This document shows, one piece after another, positions 1-7,177 of a DNA stretch of 8,303 nt. The DNA comes from Steroidobacteraceae bacterium. Its GTDB lineage: Bacteria; Pseudomonadota; Gammaproteobacteria; Steroidobacterales; Steroidobacteraceae. The notes under the pieces were generated by a model that made no database searches, had not been told where the DNA came from, and saw only the letters and a list, made by a program, of their open reading frames with translations. Position numbers and translations under genes: made by a program. Each line of letters starts with the position of its first letter. Positions within the stretch are counted from its first letter, which is position 1. Location of the stretch: NCBI GenBank assembly GCA_025927665.1, contig JAICKZ010000140.1:1-8303 (forward strand). Direction: 5' to 3'.

Positions 1-648
1 CGTCCGCTCGTCGAGACATGGCTTCACGTTTGCAAGTGGCAAGTGATCACCGCTTTGATTCAACGTAGTGCGAATTACCACAGCCACTTCTTCTTCAATG
101 GGTGGATAACCCATTTGTACTTTCAACAAGAAGCGATCGAGTTGGGCTTCTGGCAATGGATAAGTGCCTTCAGTTTCAAGCGGATTCTGCGTCGCAAGTA
201 CCATGAACGGCTTGGGCAATACATGCGTCTTACCTTCCAGTGTTACTTGGCACTCTTGCATTACTTCAAGTAAAGCGCTTTGTGTTTTTGCAGGCGCGCG
301 ATTGATTTCATCAGCCAGTAACAGATGCGTAAACACGGGACCTTGTACGATGCGCGTTTCACGTGTGGTTGGGTCCAATACTGCATGGCCGGTGATATCA
401 GAGGGCATCATGTCAGGCGTAAATTGAATACGCGTCTGGCTTAGTGACAGCGCTTGCGCGAGAGCCCGTACCAACAACGTTTTACCCAAACCTGGTACGC
501 CTTCGATTAACACATGACCGGAAGCAATCATGCTGATGATAATTTGTTCCACCACCGCCGTTTGACCGACCACAGCCTGACCAATAGTGGTTTTAAGTCT
601 TGTCAACAACTCGGCAGCCCGGTTGATGATGGTAGGTTCAACTTGCAT
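1..648 (-). CDS. MoxR-family AAA+ ATPase (C-terminus cut by window edge)
   Basis: The 216 visible codons form the AAA+ core of a MoxR-type ATPase; about a third of the usual length of roughly 320-330 residues lies outside the window. Seen directly: Walker A GVPGLGKT at residues 50-57 (Lys56), Walker B LLLADE at 109-114 followed by INRAP, sensor-1 ATQNP with Asn155, and the PEAQLDRF segment carrying the likely arginine finger Arg172. MoxR proteins are cytoplasmic ATPases believed to act as chaperones that assemble or activate partner complexes, often with von Willebrand-type or DUF58 partners. The ATG at 648 is chosen because AGGAG sits five bases upstream and the family usually starts just before this helix. 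It overlaps the end of the DUF4350 gene by 11 bases, so it is the last visible gene of the operon. The substrate is unknown. Confidence 0.96.
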   Translation of the reverse strand, partial: MQVEPTIINRAAELLTRLKTTIGQAVVGQTAVVEQIIISMIASGHVLIEGVPGLGKTLLVRALAQALSLSQTRIQFTPDMMPSDITGHAVLDPTTRETRIVQGPVFTHLLLADEINRAPAKTQSALLEVMQECQVTLEGKTHVLPKPFMVLATQNPLETEGTYPLPEAQLDRFLLKVQMGYPPIEEEVAVVIRTTLNQSGDHLPLANVKPCLDERT

Positions 649-1909
649 GTGATCTCCTGGAATGATCGTTCAAGTGTTTGTTATTCAGTATTCGACGCGC
701 ATGTTCTAATGTCGCAATGGCATGGCGCAATTCCACCGGTCGACTGAGTGTTCTCTGGTGCATTGAAGTATTCAAATCATCGCCATTCAAGCCAGTCGCG
801 AAGGCAAGCGCCGCAATCCGATCCTGCGCACCTAAACGATCATAGTGTGGAATATGACGCCGTGCCGCTTCAACTAAAGCACGCACCGTTGCCGCGTGTA
901 GATCCTGACCACCGCCGAAACGCATGATAAAGCGACCGGTTCCAATGATTTGTTCTGCAAGTGAACGTCGAGTGCCATTCTGTATTCTTGCCATCGGACC
1001 AAAGCGTGTTCCATTACGCCACAGCGCCGCAGTAACCAATAGTAATGTGAGTGTCACTACAGGTGCGCCATATATCCAGATTAATTTAAGTAATGACGTA
1101 CCTTTTTCATCCATCAAAAAATAAATTGCATCACCCCGATGTAATTGCGTGGCGGCAACAAACAACAGACCATGATCCGCCTTCAGCAGTTGACGATTTT
1201 GAAAGGGCATGCCGTTGAAAAGCGATAAGCGTCCTTTGCCAATTACCACACTCACCATTTGAAAACCATGCGAATCACGCAAACCCCATGCAATTGGATG
1301 AGCGCTGGTGATGAAGCGCTCCCAATCATAATTGCAAAGCCGGTACGTGCTGCGCTTTATATTTTCTTCTAATTCAGAACTCACTAAATTCAAATTATTG
1401 CAAGCGTCACCATGTTGATCTAGGTGATGATCTTCAACTACTTTATTTTTGTCCTGTTGATCCGTTTCTTTATCACTGCCGTCTTCATCATCACTGTCGT
1501 GTGAATATTTTGATTGCACATTGTGATATTCAAGCCCTGCCCATTCTTTCAAGCTGGCGTCTTCAATAACTAATGTTTCATCCGCTACCAATCGACCTCC
1601 ATCACGAACCCATTGCTGCAATTGTTCGCGACGCTTGGCAATCACATCCCAGTTCCAATAACCAAGCACAATCACCGCATTCGTTGGCGGCAAATCGCCC
1701 AGCAAGTGTTTCCATTCACTATGTGCACCGAGTGCATCCGATAAATGTTGCACGCTATAAAATGGATTGGTTACCGCTTCACCACTCAGCGGTTTGGGTA
1801 TGGTTTGTTCCGCCCAATACGTGCTGTTCATGATCCATACGGCGAATAACACCAGCGCGACGACAACGAGGAGTTTGATAATTAATCCACGATCGACCTG
1901 CGTGTTCAT
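638..1909 (-). CDS. DUF4350 domain membrane protein
   Basis: This 423-residue protein has an N-terminal membrane segment at about residues 9-27, an extracytoplasmic domain matching the DUF4350 pattern (residues about 38-110, with LPPTNAVIVLG and QQWVRDGGRLV), a second membrane segment at about 275-297, and a cytoplasmic tail starting with the WRNGTRFGP stretch typical of the family. The topology suggests a periplasmic domain tethered at both ends. DUF4350 has no established biochemical role; it recurs beside MoxR, DUF4129 and DUF58 genes. A strongly acidic, low-complexity stretch of about 35 residues at 135-170 interrupts the periplasmic part and looks like a lineage-specific insert. The start overlaps the DUF4129 stop by four bases (ATGA), and the 3' end overlaps moxR by 11 bases, so translation is probably coupled on both sides. 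Family assignment is by motif recognition, without a profile search. Confidence 0.88.
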   Translation of the reverse strand: MNTQVDRGLIIKLLVVVALVLFAVWIMNSTYWAEQTIPKPLSGEAVTNPFYSVQHLSDALGAHSEWKHLLGDLPPTNAVIVLGYWNWDVIAKRREQLQQWVRDGGRLVADETLVIEDASLKEWAGLEYHNVQSKYSHDSDDEDGSDKETDQQDKNKVVEDHHLDQHGDACNNLNLVSSELEENIKRSTYRLCNYDWERFITSAHPIAWGLRDSHGFQMVSVVIGKGRLSLFNGMPFQNRQLLKADHGLLFVAATQLHRGDAIYFLMDEKGTSLLKLIWIYGAPVVTLTLLLVTAALWRNGTRFGPMARIQNGTRRSLAEQIIGTGRFIMRFGGGQDLHAATVRALVEAARRHIPHYDRLGAQDRIAALAFATGLNGDDLNTSMHQRTLSRPVELRHAIATLEHARRILNNKHLNDHSRRSHAS

Positions 1910-2667
1910 TGTGTAACATCCGTGTTTAATTGAGCGACTGGATTCAATGCCGCTGCAAACCGTTCACACAATTCTTGAACTTCACGACTATCCGGTAATT
2001 GCGCACCATAAATCGCGTATTGCCAGACACGCAATGCAAGTGAAACATACTCTGTCTGCGAAGATTGCAAATGAGTACGCGTTAACTCCAAACACTGCGC
2101 CTCGGTGCTGGAATCTTTAATGGGCACCGCATGGACGTGCACCAGTCGTGACAGCAAACCACGATACAACAAAGCCAGTGCGGCGCGTTGCTGGTTTTGC
2201 TCCCATAACTGCCAAGCTGCAGCACCAACATCGTCTGGCAAATTTTCTGGACGAATGTCCATATCACGTACGTGCTTCGGCAAATCAATGGAGGAAATCT
2301 TTTGCGTTGCTTGATAATTGCGAATGACACGCAATAGAAAAATAACCACCAATGCAACCAACACGGTGATTACCGTCCACAATAGCAAGCGACTGGTATG
2401 TGCCAGCCATACAAATAAATTGCGGATCCAACGCAACCAGTTAGGGATTTTCGTGGCTTTTGCCGCGTCATTTTTCTTATCATCAACCCAATGCAGGGAA
2501 TTGATTTTCTGTTCGTCGATGAGATTGGGATCTACTTTCAATACTTTAACAGCTTGCTTGATTTCGTCTTCACTCGGACGCGATGCAATGTTTTGCGCGT
2601 GCGACGACAATATTGACGTGATCAGCAATATGCCGAACAATTTTAACAAGCTACGCAGCGAAGGCAC
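1906..2667 (-). CDS. DUF4129 domain protein with signal peptide, GTG start
   Basis: I place the start at the GTG at 2667, not the farther upstream GTG at 2709, because CAGGAG lies seven bases before it and the product then begins with a clean signal-like segment (basic LRSLLK, a hydrophobic core, then SSHAQ at about residue 25). The resulting protein is 253 residues: a short periplasmic region, one membrane span at about 89-113, and a C-terminal cytoplasmic domain whose AALALLYRGLLSRL stretch and the following STEAQCLEL segment match DUF4129. That domain is commonly found in transglutaminase-like proteins and in MoxR/DUF58 operons; its function is unknown. The revised start overlaps the upstream membrane-protein gene by 17 bases, and the 3' end overlaps the DUF4350 start by four. 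The GTG start may lower its translation relative to its neighbours, which is inference. Confidence 0.87.
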   Translation of the reverse strand: MPSLRSLLKLFGILLITSILSSHAQNIASRPSEDEIKQAVKVLKVDPNLIDEQKINSLHWVDDKKNDAAKATKIPNWLRWIRNLFVWLAHTSRLLLWTVITVLVALVVIFLLRVIRNYQATQKISSIDLPKHVRDMDIRPENLPDDVGAAAWQLWEQNQQRAALALLYRGLLSRLVHVHAVPIKDSSTEAQCLELTRTHLQSSQTEYVSLALRVWQYAIYGAQLPDSREVQELCERFAAALNPVAQLNTDVTQ

Positions 2668-3379
2668 GGCGAAACTCCTGTTCAATATCCCAAGCCTCAA
2701 GTTGCACACGACGATTTAAATACATGGCAAATCCAGCTGCCACATAGAATGGCTCAAGAAATCCAATCACCATCGCATAAATGCCTGTCCCGGCCCATTG
2801 CAACGTTGCGTTACTTTTGAATAACTCTCCAATACTGACATGTTCTTGCACAGGCATGAACCACCACCATAACCCGGTCAAGGCAAGGTACAAACCTAAT
2901 TCAGCATAACCAAATGCGGAGGTCATCAATAAAGCGCTGCGCGTGCTGCTAGCGCGAATTAATTTCAATCGTTTGCGCAATTTCCACACTGACGTACATT
3001 CGAGTTGAAACACCGGTTGCGTCAATGAACGCCATGGTGATAATCGACGTTGTGTTAATGTCCAGACGAGCTGTTGCCACCAAACTTGTTTTCTTGCCTG
3101 CCATAAATCGCGAATGCTGGTCGATTGACCAAATGCGGCGCGAGACAATACAAATAGAATCGTGCGATCCAACCAAGGCTTGGCGCACCATAACAACAAA
3201 GTTGGCAACCATGATGCAAACGCAAATGTCGTGCAACTGAGTAACGTGATCGGAATGAGCACCATTAGATAACAACGATATAGTGAAGGCGCCGCGCTTT
3301 GACACAGGCGAACACCAAGGTCAGACGCTTGCATCGCACTGCCCGCTCGTAAACGAATGGCGAATGCGTCAACTTTCAT
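2651..3379 (-). CDS. Conserved multi-spanning membrane protein of the MoxR operon, function unknown
   Basis: I do not know a named family for this 242-residue protein, but its beginning (MKVDAFAIRLRAG, then DLGVRLCQ) and end (EPFYVAAGFAMYLNRR followed by LEAWDIEQEFRR) resemble membrane proteins that occupy the same slot between spoIIM-like and DUF4129 genes in other gammaproteobacteria. Hydrophobic stretches suggest about four membrane spans, near residues 37-70 (possibly two), 154-180 and 197-222, separated by a large basic, Trp- and Arg-rich loop at about 85-150. I chose the ATG at 3379, which gives the family-like N-terminus and an 11-base overlap with the upstream stop. An ATG at 3391 would add four residues, and the frame stays open further upstream with no better signal. 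No strong ribosome-binding site precedes either, which fits translation coupled to the preceding gene. Confidence 0.8.
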   Translation of the reverse strand: MKVDAFAIRLRAGSAMQASDLGVRLCQSAAPSLYRCYLMVLIPITLLSCTTFAFASWLPTLLLWCAKPWLDRTILFVLSRAAFGQSTSIRDLWQARKQVWWQQLVWTLTQRRLSPWRSLTQPVFQLECTSVWKLRKRLKLIRASSTRSALLMTSAFGYAELGLYLALTGLWWWFMPVQEHVSIGELFKSNATLQWAGTGIYAMVIGFLEPFYVAAGFAMYLNRRVQLEAWDIEQEFRRAFAA

Positions 3380-4361
3380 ATGAGCGGGCATGTGAATGCC
3401 CACGACCTTGTAATGTAAGGTATGCAATGACCGCCGCCCAACAGACACCAGCGACGCTGTACTTCATGGACAAGGGCATCCATCGGGCCGATGACCAGAA
3501 TGCTTCGATCGCAGCGGCAATAATCAACATCGCGATGACACCGTAGACAATGACTATTGATTCACGCGAAGCTTGTACCAATGCCTGAGTTCGCGACTGA
3601 TTTTTGGGGGACAGCAACGCATGTCCAATATGCAAACCCGCTGCACCAGAAAGGATAATCGCCGTTAATTCGAACGCTGAATGCGTAACTATGAAGCTAT
3701 AAAACGTGCGCGATAATCCCAAGTGCGTTAGATAACCAGCAATGGCACCACCAAACACACCATTGAATGCCAGAAAAAATAAACTGCCTACACCAGCAAA
3801 TAGCCCACTTGCAAAACATTGAAATGAAATCCCAATATTGTTTTTAATATAAAAACCAAACATTGCCCAATCACCATCTGCGGCACGTACACGACCAATG
3901 GTTTCAGCCGAGTCAGAATACATGTGCGAAAAATTCGCAGCTTGATCAGCGCTAACTACCGACAATATCAATTCAGGTTTGAAGTACACCAATAAACCCA
4001 TGATTAATGTCGGCAACACCAATACTAAAGTTGCAACCCACACGTAAGTCGAATGTGCGCGCACTGCACAAGGAAAATCAACGGTAAATAATTGGATAAG
4101 CCGCTGCACACCTAATTCATGCTGTTGATAAATAACTTGATGTGCATTGGCAGTGAGTTGTTGAAGGCGATCAATTTGATATGCAGGATAAGCACGTTCA
4201 TGTGCCATGGCCAACTGTTCACAAGCGCGACGATATAATTGTGACAATCGATTACCTGGCAGTGAAGCACGTTTGCTTCGTGAACCGCGTAATCTATTGA
4301 GCAATTCCTCCAGTTCCAACCATTCTGCTTCATGCAGTTGTTCAAATTGCAGTGGAGTCAT
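3369..4361 (-). CDS. Stage II sporulation protein M-like (SpoIIM/DUF95) membrane protein
   Basis: This 330-residue protein has a soluble helical N-terminal region (about residues 1-95) followed by membrane spans near 103-125, 175-214 (likely two), 218-248, 267-288 and 296-316. The stretch from FYIKNNIGISF through FNGVFGGAIAGYL to THSAFELTAIILSGAAG is the SpoIIM/DUF95 signature. In Bacillus, SpoIIM is part of the complex needed for septal peptidoglycan hydrolysis during engulfment; in non-sporulating proteobacteria homologues occur in MoxR operons with RDD proteins and their role is unknown, so the name should not imply sporulation. I place the start at the ATG at 4361, which overlaps the RDD stop by four bases (ATGA) and has GGAAG six bases upstream, in preference to the upstream GTG-type start at 4382. 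The 3' end overlaps the next gene by 11 bases. Confidence 0.92.
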   Translation of the reverse strand: MTPLQFEQLHEAEWLELEELLNRLRGSRSKRASLPGNRLSQLYRRACEQLAMAHERAYPAYQIDRLQQLTANAHQVIYQQHELGVQRLIQLFTVDFPCAVRAHSTYVWVATLVLVLPTLIMGLLVYFKPELILSVVSADQAANFSHMYSDSAETIGRVRAADGDWAMFGFYIKNNIGISFQCFASGLFAGVGSLFFLAFNGVFGGAIAGYLTHLGLSRTFYSFIVTHSAFELTAIILSGAAGLHIGHALLSPKNQSRTQALVQASRESIVIVYGVIAMLIIAAAIEAFWSSARWMPLSMKYSVAGVCWAAVIAYLTLQGRGHSHARSYES

Positions 4362-5065
4362 CCACGTCTTCCGAGCAACCATTGAGCTACGCCCAACACC
4401 TTCCTGGTTACGATGGGATCAGGAGATGATATGCAACCGGCAACAGGCGCCGCGATGGCCGCTAACTCGTCCTGTCGTTCAGCGGTGAGTTTGACAACGC
4501 GTGCCGCGAACGCCATCAACGCTGCTTGGTCTTCAGGCTTTAACAAAAATGCAGGCGCAACAGGTTCGATATCTAATGGTCTGGGTTTAGTCGCAATTTT
4601 TTGTTCATATACCACCAGCGTGGCAGCAGCAATATCGCCCAGACGTTTAAAGTCACGGCGAATCAACATACTGACAATACCAAAGCCAAACATGGCGGGC
4701 ATAAAATCCGCGGTACGCAACAAATTTCGAATGAGTGAAGCGGCAGGTGTAATCGGTAAGCCATTATCCATTACGGTTTTCAATCCAAACGTGCGTTTTC
4801 CCGGTGTTGCACCCCAGCGTGTTAATTCAAATGCAACCGGATAAAACCATTCCATGCCAAAGAACAGTACTAGCACAATTCCCGTACCCACACCTTTCAT
4901 TGTTGGAAGCAATACGGCGCTGGCGACGCCACCGATCATAAAACGAATGAAAAGATCAAGCATATAAGCATAACAACGCACCGTAATACCTGCGGGACGT
5001 AGTTCGATCATAATGCCTTCTGGCGTTTCGCTGGTTATTGCAGCGTCAAGAACCTTCCGTGTCAT
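4358..5065 (-). CDS. RDD family membrane protein with C-terminal cytoplasmic extension
   Basis: The 235-residue product carries an RDD domain: the opening TPEG.MIELRPAG stretch at about residues 14-26, the RCYAYMLDLFIR helix at 30-41 with the conserved Arg and Asp, a second span around 56-80, the GATPGKRTFGLKTV stretch, the RNLLRTADF segment with the further Arg and Asp, and the closing LGDIAAATLVVYE. RDD proteins are small integral membrane proteins; some have been linked to ion transport, but most are uncharacterised. After the domain comes a soluble tail of about 70 residues (from about 165) that I recognise from RDD proteins in this same operon context (AFAARVVKLTAERQDELA), so it is probably a family feature and not a fusion. 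GAGG lies seven bases before the ATG. The stop overlaps the SpoIIM-like start by four bases. Confidence 0.91.
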   Translation of the reverse strand: MTRKVLDAAITSETPEGIMIELRPAGITVRCYAYMLDLFIRFMIGGVASAVLLPTMKGVGTGIVLVLFFGMEWFYPVAFELTRWGATPGKRTFGLKTVMDNGLPITPAASLIRNLLRTADFMPAMFGFGIVSMLIRRDFKRLGDIAAATLVVYEQKIATKPRPLDIEPVAPAFLLKPEDQAALMAFAARVVKLTAERQDELAAIAAPVAGCISSPDPIVTRKVLGVAQWLLGRRG

Positions 5066-5100
5066 TACGAAGCCTCAGAATAAGTTACTTGAGGTTTGTT

Positions 5101-5670
5101 TCAAGCTTTGACAACAATAGTGTCCGCAATGTAGTCATGAATGCAACGACGTTGTTCACCGAAAATGAACAGACTATCTATCAACCCGTAGAAGCGTCCC
5201 ACAAAAGGAATCAATGACAAAACATAAGAACCTAATAAATTTCGCAAAAAGAAAATCCTTGCGAGAGAAGCGCGCGAGCCGTCGCTGCTGATCACTTTGA
5301 TACCGACCAGTTTTTTTCCGATTGATTGACCATTCTTACTGACAAAATAAGCGTTCAATCCTAATAACAACAATGTTCCTAAGAACATCATAAACAAAGT
5401 GGTTCCAGTCAATGAGCTGAATAGCGCTCCATACACGCTAATTGGGTTGTTGGGATTGGCGGATTTTCCAACTTTCGCAAAAACCGAGAAGCCACCGCTA
5501 AGCAGCATGGGTAGATAAGTCGCGGTTAATATGATTGTTCCATCTAACATTGCAGATCCAAATCGTGCGCCTCTTCCAGCAAGGTGACCGGTATTGGAAT
5601 CATCTGCTCCCTCTTCGAGCTTGGCCTGTGGTGCGGCATAACGATTGGGTTGATCGGATGGTGTGTTCAT
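5101..5670 (-). CDS. Small RDD family membrane protein, first gene of the operon
   Basis: The 189-residue product is a compact RDD protein: a hydrophilic N-terminus of about 30 residues, the RGARFGSAMLDGTI helix at about 33-46 with conserved Arg and Asp, a membrane span near 90-108, then the NGQSIGKKLVGIKV motif, the RIFFLRNLLGSYV segment, and a closing FGEQRRCIHDYIADTIVV. All three family hallmarks are intact. The N-terminal tail contains NRYAAPQA, close to the NPYAAP-type motif seen at the start of many bacterial small membrane proteins. GGGGAG precedes the ATG by six bases. A gap of 35 bases separates it from the longer RDD gene on the same strand, and a likely promoter lies upstream, so I infer it heads the operon. 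Its relation to its neighbour is ancient paralogy, as the two are very divergent outside the motifs. Confidence 0.9.
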   Translation of the reverse strand: MNTPSDQPNRYAAPQAKLEEGADDSNTGHLAGRGARFGSAMLDGTIILTATYLPMLLSGGFSVFAKVGKSANPNNPISVYGALFSSLTGTTLFMMFLGTLLLLGLNAYFVSKNGQSIGKKLVGIKVISSDGSRASLARIFFLRNLLGSYVLSLIPFVGRFYGLIDSLFIFGEQRRCIHDYIADTIVVKA

Positions 5671-5722
5671 TATTATCTCCCCGAATTTTGTGGTTATGGA
5701 TCATGTGATTATTATTGCACCG

Positions 5723-5751
5723 ATCATAGTCGGCAACGATGCGCAGGCCAA
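5723..5751 (-). promoter_or_regulatory. Probable sigma70 promoter of the RDD-SpoIIM-MoxR operon
   Basis: On the minus strand a -35 element TTGGCC (5746-5751, four of six matches to consensus) and a -10 element TATGAT (5723-5728, five of six) are separated by exactly 17 bases. Initiation would fall near 5716, giving a leader of about 45 bases before the ATG at 5670. It lies downstream of the glnB terminator, so the operon can be transcribed on its own. Identified by inspection only. Confidence 0.5.
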
Positions 5752-5847
5752 TACCGTTGGATGGAAATCTAGAACTGGTTCAGCAAATGACCGAATTATG
5801 TGGAACTTACATGCGCAAAAGCATGCATAGATAGACAATCTATTTAC

Positions 5848-5885
5848 AAAATAAAACAAGCATCACCGTATACAGTGATGCTTGT
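5848..5885 (-). terminator. Intrinsic terminator of glnB
   Basis: A perfect 11-base-pair inverted repeat (arms 5856-5866 and 5875-5885, eight-base loop) is followed on the minus strand by TTTTATTTT (5848-5856, its first T also pairing in the stem). It begins about 45 bases after the glnB stop. The plus-strand side lacks a clean T tract and no plus-strand gene enters it, so it serves glnB and insulates the operon to its left. Confidence 0.88.
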
Positions 5886-5929
5886 GTTTGGGTTTCCTTC
5901 AGTTCCAATCCTGAGCGATTACCCTTGGA

Positions 5930-6268
5930 TCAGAGCGCTTGATCGTCCGATTCACCAGTACGAATACGCAGCACTCGTTCCAGATTGGTGATGAAGATCT
6001 TGCCGTCACCGACCTTGCCGGTTTTCGCTGCATTGATAATCGCTTCGACGACCTGATCTACCAATGAATCCTTCACCGCAACTTCAATGCGAGTCTTGGG
6101 TACGAAGTCGACCACATACTCGGCTCCACGATAGAGCTCGGTATGGCCGCGCTGACGGCCGAAGCCTTTGACTTCTGTTACGGTCATGCCCGAGACGCCT
6201 ATTTCTGAAAGCGCGGCGCGCACGTCGTCTAACTTGAAGGGTTTTATGATTGCACTAATAAGTTTCAT
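5930..6268 (-). CDS. glnB: Nitrogen regulatory protein PII (GlnB)
   Basis: This is a full-length 112-residue PII protein, the cytoplasmic trimeric sensor of 2-oxoglutarate and ATP/ADP that controls glutamine synthetase adenylylation and nitrogen-regulated transcription. The sequence follows E. coli GlnB closely: IIKPFKLDDVR, TEVKGFGRQRGHTELYRGAEY with the uridylylation site Tyr51 at the T-loop, the B-loop TGKVGDGKIF and the C-terminal RIRTGE. The ATG at 6268 gives the canonical MKLISAIIKPF start with AGGAG nine bases upstream; extending to 6328 would add 20 residues not found in the family. GlnK is the alternative name, since paralogues are hard to separate by sequence, but no amtB follows, which favours glnB. 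It is a single-gene transcript by its terminator. I could not identify a convincing sigma54 or sigma70 promoter. Confidence 0.93.
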   Translation of the reverse strand: MKLISAIIKPFKLDDVRAALSEIGVSGMTVTEVKGFGRQRGHTELYRGAEYVVDFVPKTRIEVAVKDSLVDQVVEAIINAAKTGKVGDGKIFITNLERVLRIRTGESDDQAL

Positions 6269-6633
6269 TCCCCGTGGCTCCTGTCTCGAACTAAAAAATG
6301 AGCTAAGTATTCGTTGATCAAGTACCAAATTTACGACGGCAGTTTCGCAAGTCTTGATCTGACATGCGAAGCCACTCTTAAATAAATTGGTAGCCTTCGG
6401 GCTTAATCAGCGCTTACCTAGAGAAAAGTTATTAACCCGCCAACGCAGCCCGATCGACGTCAATTTGAGTCATCAATCTATGCCGCATTAGCTCTGTAAT
6501 AGCCATGCAGATTTCATGCCGAAATTGTTCACGCATAGTTACATGGATTCCACCTGCACTCTGAGAACATTCGACTTATATGCTGCACTTCATTAGAGCG
6601 CATATTTAATCCTTTGCTCATCACTAGTGCAAC
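6269..6633. other. 365-base gap between glnB and trxC with only very short ORFs
   Basis: No gene of normal length is visible here on either strand. On the minus strand there are two tiny ORFs: 6529-6603 (24 codons plus stop, preceded by AAAGGA at six bases) and 6432-6536 (34 codons plus stop), which overlap by eight bases. I recognise neither product. A short AGCC-TTCG-GGCT hairpin with a UUCG-type loop lies at 6392-6403. The remainder should contain the glnB promoter and leader, but I see no good match to sigma54 (-24/-12) or sigma70 elements. Confidence 0.6.
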
Positions 6634-7110
6634 TTATTCATCTCTCGAAGAGATGTTCAATCCATTCAGCCACTGCATCAAACGATTAACGTCCATCAAT
6701 CCCGATTGCCGCGCAATTTCTCGTCCGTGTTGAAACACAATCAATGTAGGAATACTGCGTATCCCCAGGCGCGATGCAATTTGCGATTCATCATCGGAAT
6801 TCAACTTACCAAACCGCCACTGTGGTTCAAGGCGTTTAGCGGCTTCCGCAAAGTGTGGCGCCATCGCCAAGCAAGGTCCACACCATGGCGCCCAAATATC
6901 GACAATTAACGGTACATCACTGCGTTCGATATGCTTGTCAAAGTTGGCCGATGTGAGTGTAAAAGGATGTCCGGCAAACAATGGGTTGTGACATTGCGGA
7001 CATTGTGGCCCCTGTTGCAATCGATCAGCGGGAATGCGTACCACGGCGTTACAATCGCCGCATACGATGTGAGTGGATTCGTTGTGCTGTTCTGAAGCGG
7101 GTGTGCTCAT
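6634..7110 (-). CDS. trxC: Thioredoxin TrxC (thioredoxin 2) with N-terminal zinc ribbon
   Basis: The 158-residue cytoplasmic protein combines a zinc ribbon (Cys17-x2-Cys20 and Cys37-x2-Cys40) with a thioredoxin domain whose active site is WAPWCGPC (redox Cys77 and Cys80) and whose cis-proline lies in SIPTLIVF. This layout defines TrxC, a disulfide reductase usually linked to oxidative stress and reduced by thioredoxin reductase. It is about 19 residues longer than the E. coli enzyme, much of it an N-terminal tail of about a dozen polar residues. The ATG at 7110 is chosen because GGAG lies six bases upstream; the frame extends to 7149 without a comparable signal. A weak promoter candidate on the minus strand is TTGGAA (7155-7160) with CATAAC (7133-7138), 16 bases apart. 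The gene is divergent from the DUF5519-cupin unit. No clear terminator follows. Confidence 0.94.
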   Translation of the reverse strand: MSTPASEQHNESTHIVCGDCNAVVRIPADRLQQGPQCPQCHNPLFAGHPFTLTSANFDKHIERSDVPLIVDIWAPWCGPCLAMAPHFAEAAKRLEPQWRFGKLNSDDESQIASRLGIRSIPTLIVFQHGREIARQSGLMDVNRLMQWLNGLNISSRDE

Positions 7111-7177
7111 AATAATCTCCGGTTGTATGGCAGTTATGGGCATCCGCACAAAAATTCCAAGTGTTCACTCATATCAA

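Noticed and set aside
43..427. Plus-strand frames of 76 and 87 codons
   Set aside because: They lie antisense to the MoxR coding sequence, which has intact Walker, sensor and arginine-finger motifs; the plus-strand translations show no family features.
2318..2719. Plus-strand frame of 133 codons
   Set aside because: Antisense shadow of the DUF4129 gene, rich in Thr and Asn without recognisable domain or ribosome-binding site.
3369..4361. Evidence of sporulation from the SpoIIM-like gene
   Set aside because: SpoIIM/DUF95 proteins are widespread in non-sporulating bacteria within MoxR operons, and nothing else here points to a spore former.
4413..4844. Plus-strand frame of 143 codons
   Set aside because: Antisense shadow of the larger RDD gene, whose family motifs are complete on the minus strand.
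6392..6403. UUCG-loop hairpin as a terminator for trxC or a structured RNA
   Set aside because: The stem has only four base pairs and no T tract directly after it on the minus strand; too small to call.
6269..6420. Sigma54 promoter upstream of glnB
   Set aside because: I looked for GG-N10-GC arrangements on the minus strand; the candidates such as TGGCTTCGCATGTC do not keep the spacing or the -12 GC.
6639..6655. Seven-base-pair hairpin at the end of trxC as a terminator
   Set aside because: The stem CATCTCT/AGAGATG lies inside the last codons of trxC and is followed on the minus strand by AATAAG, not by a T tract.
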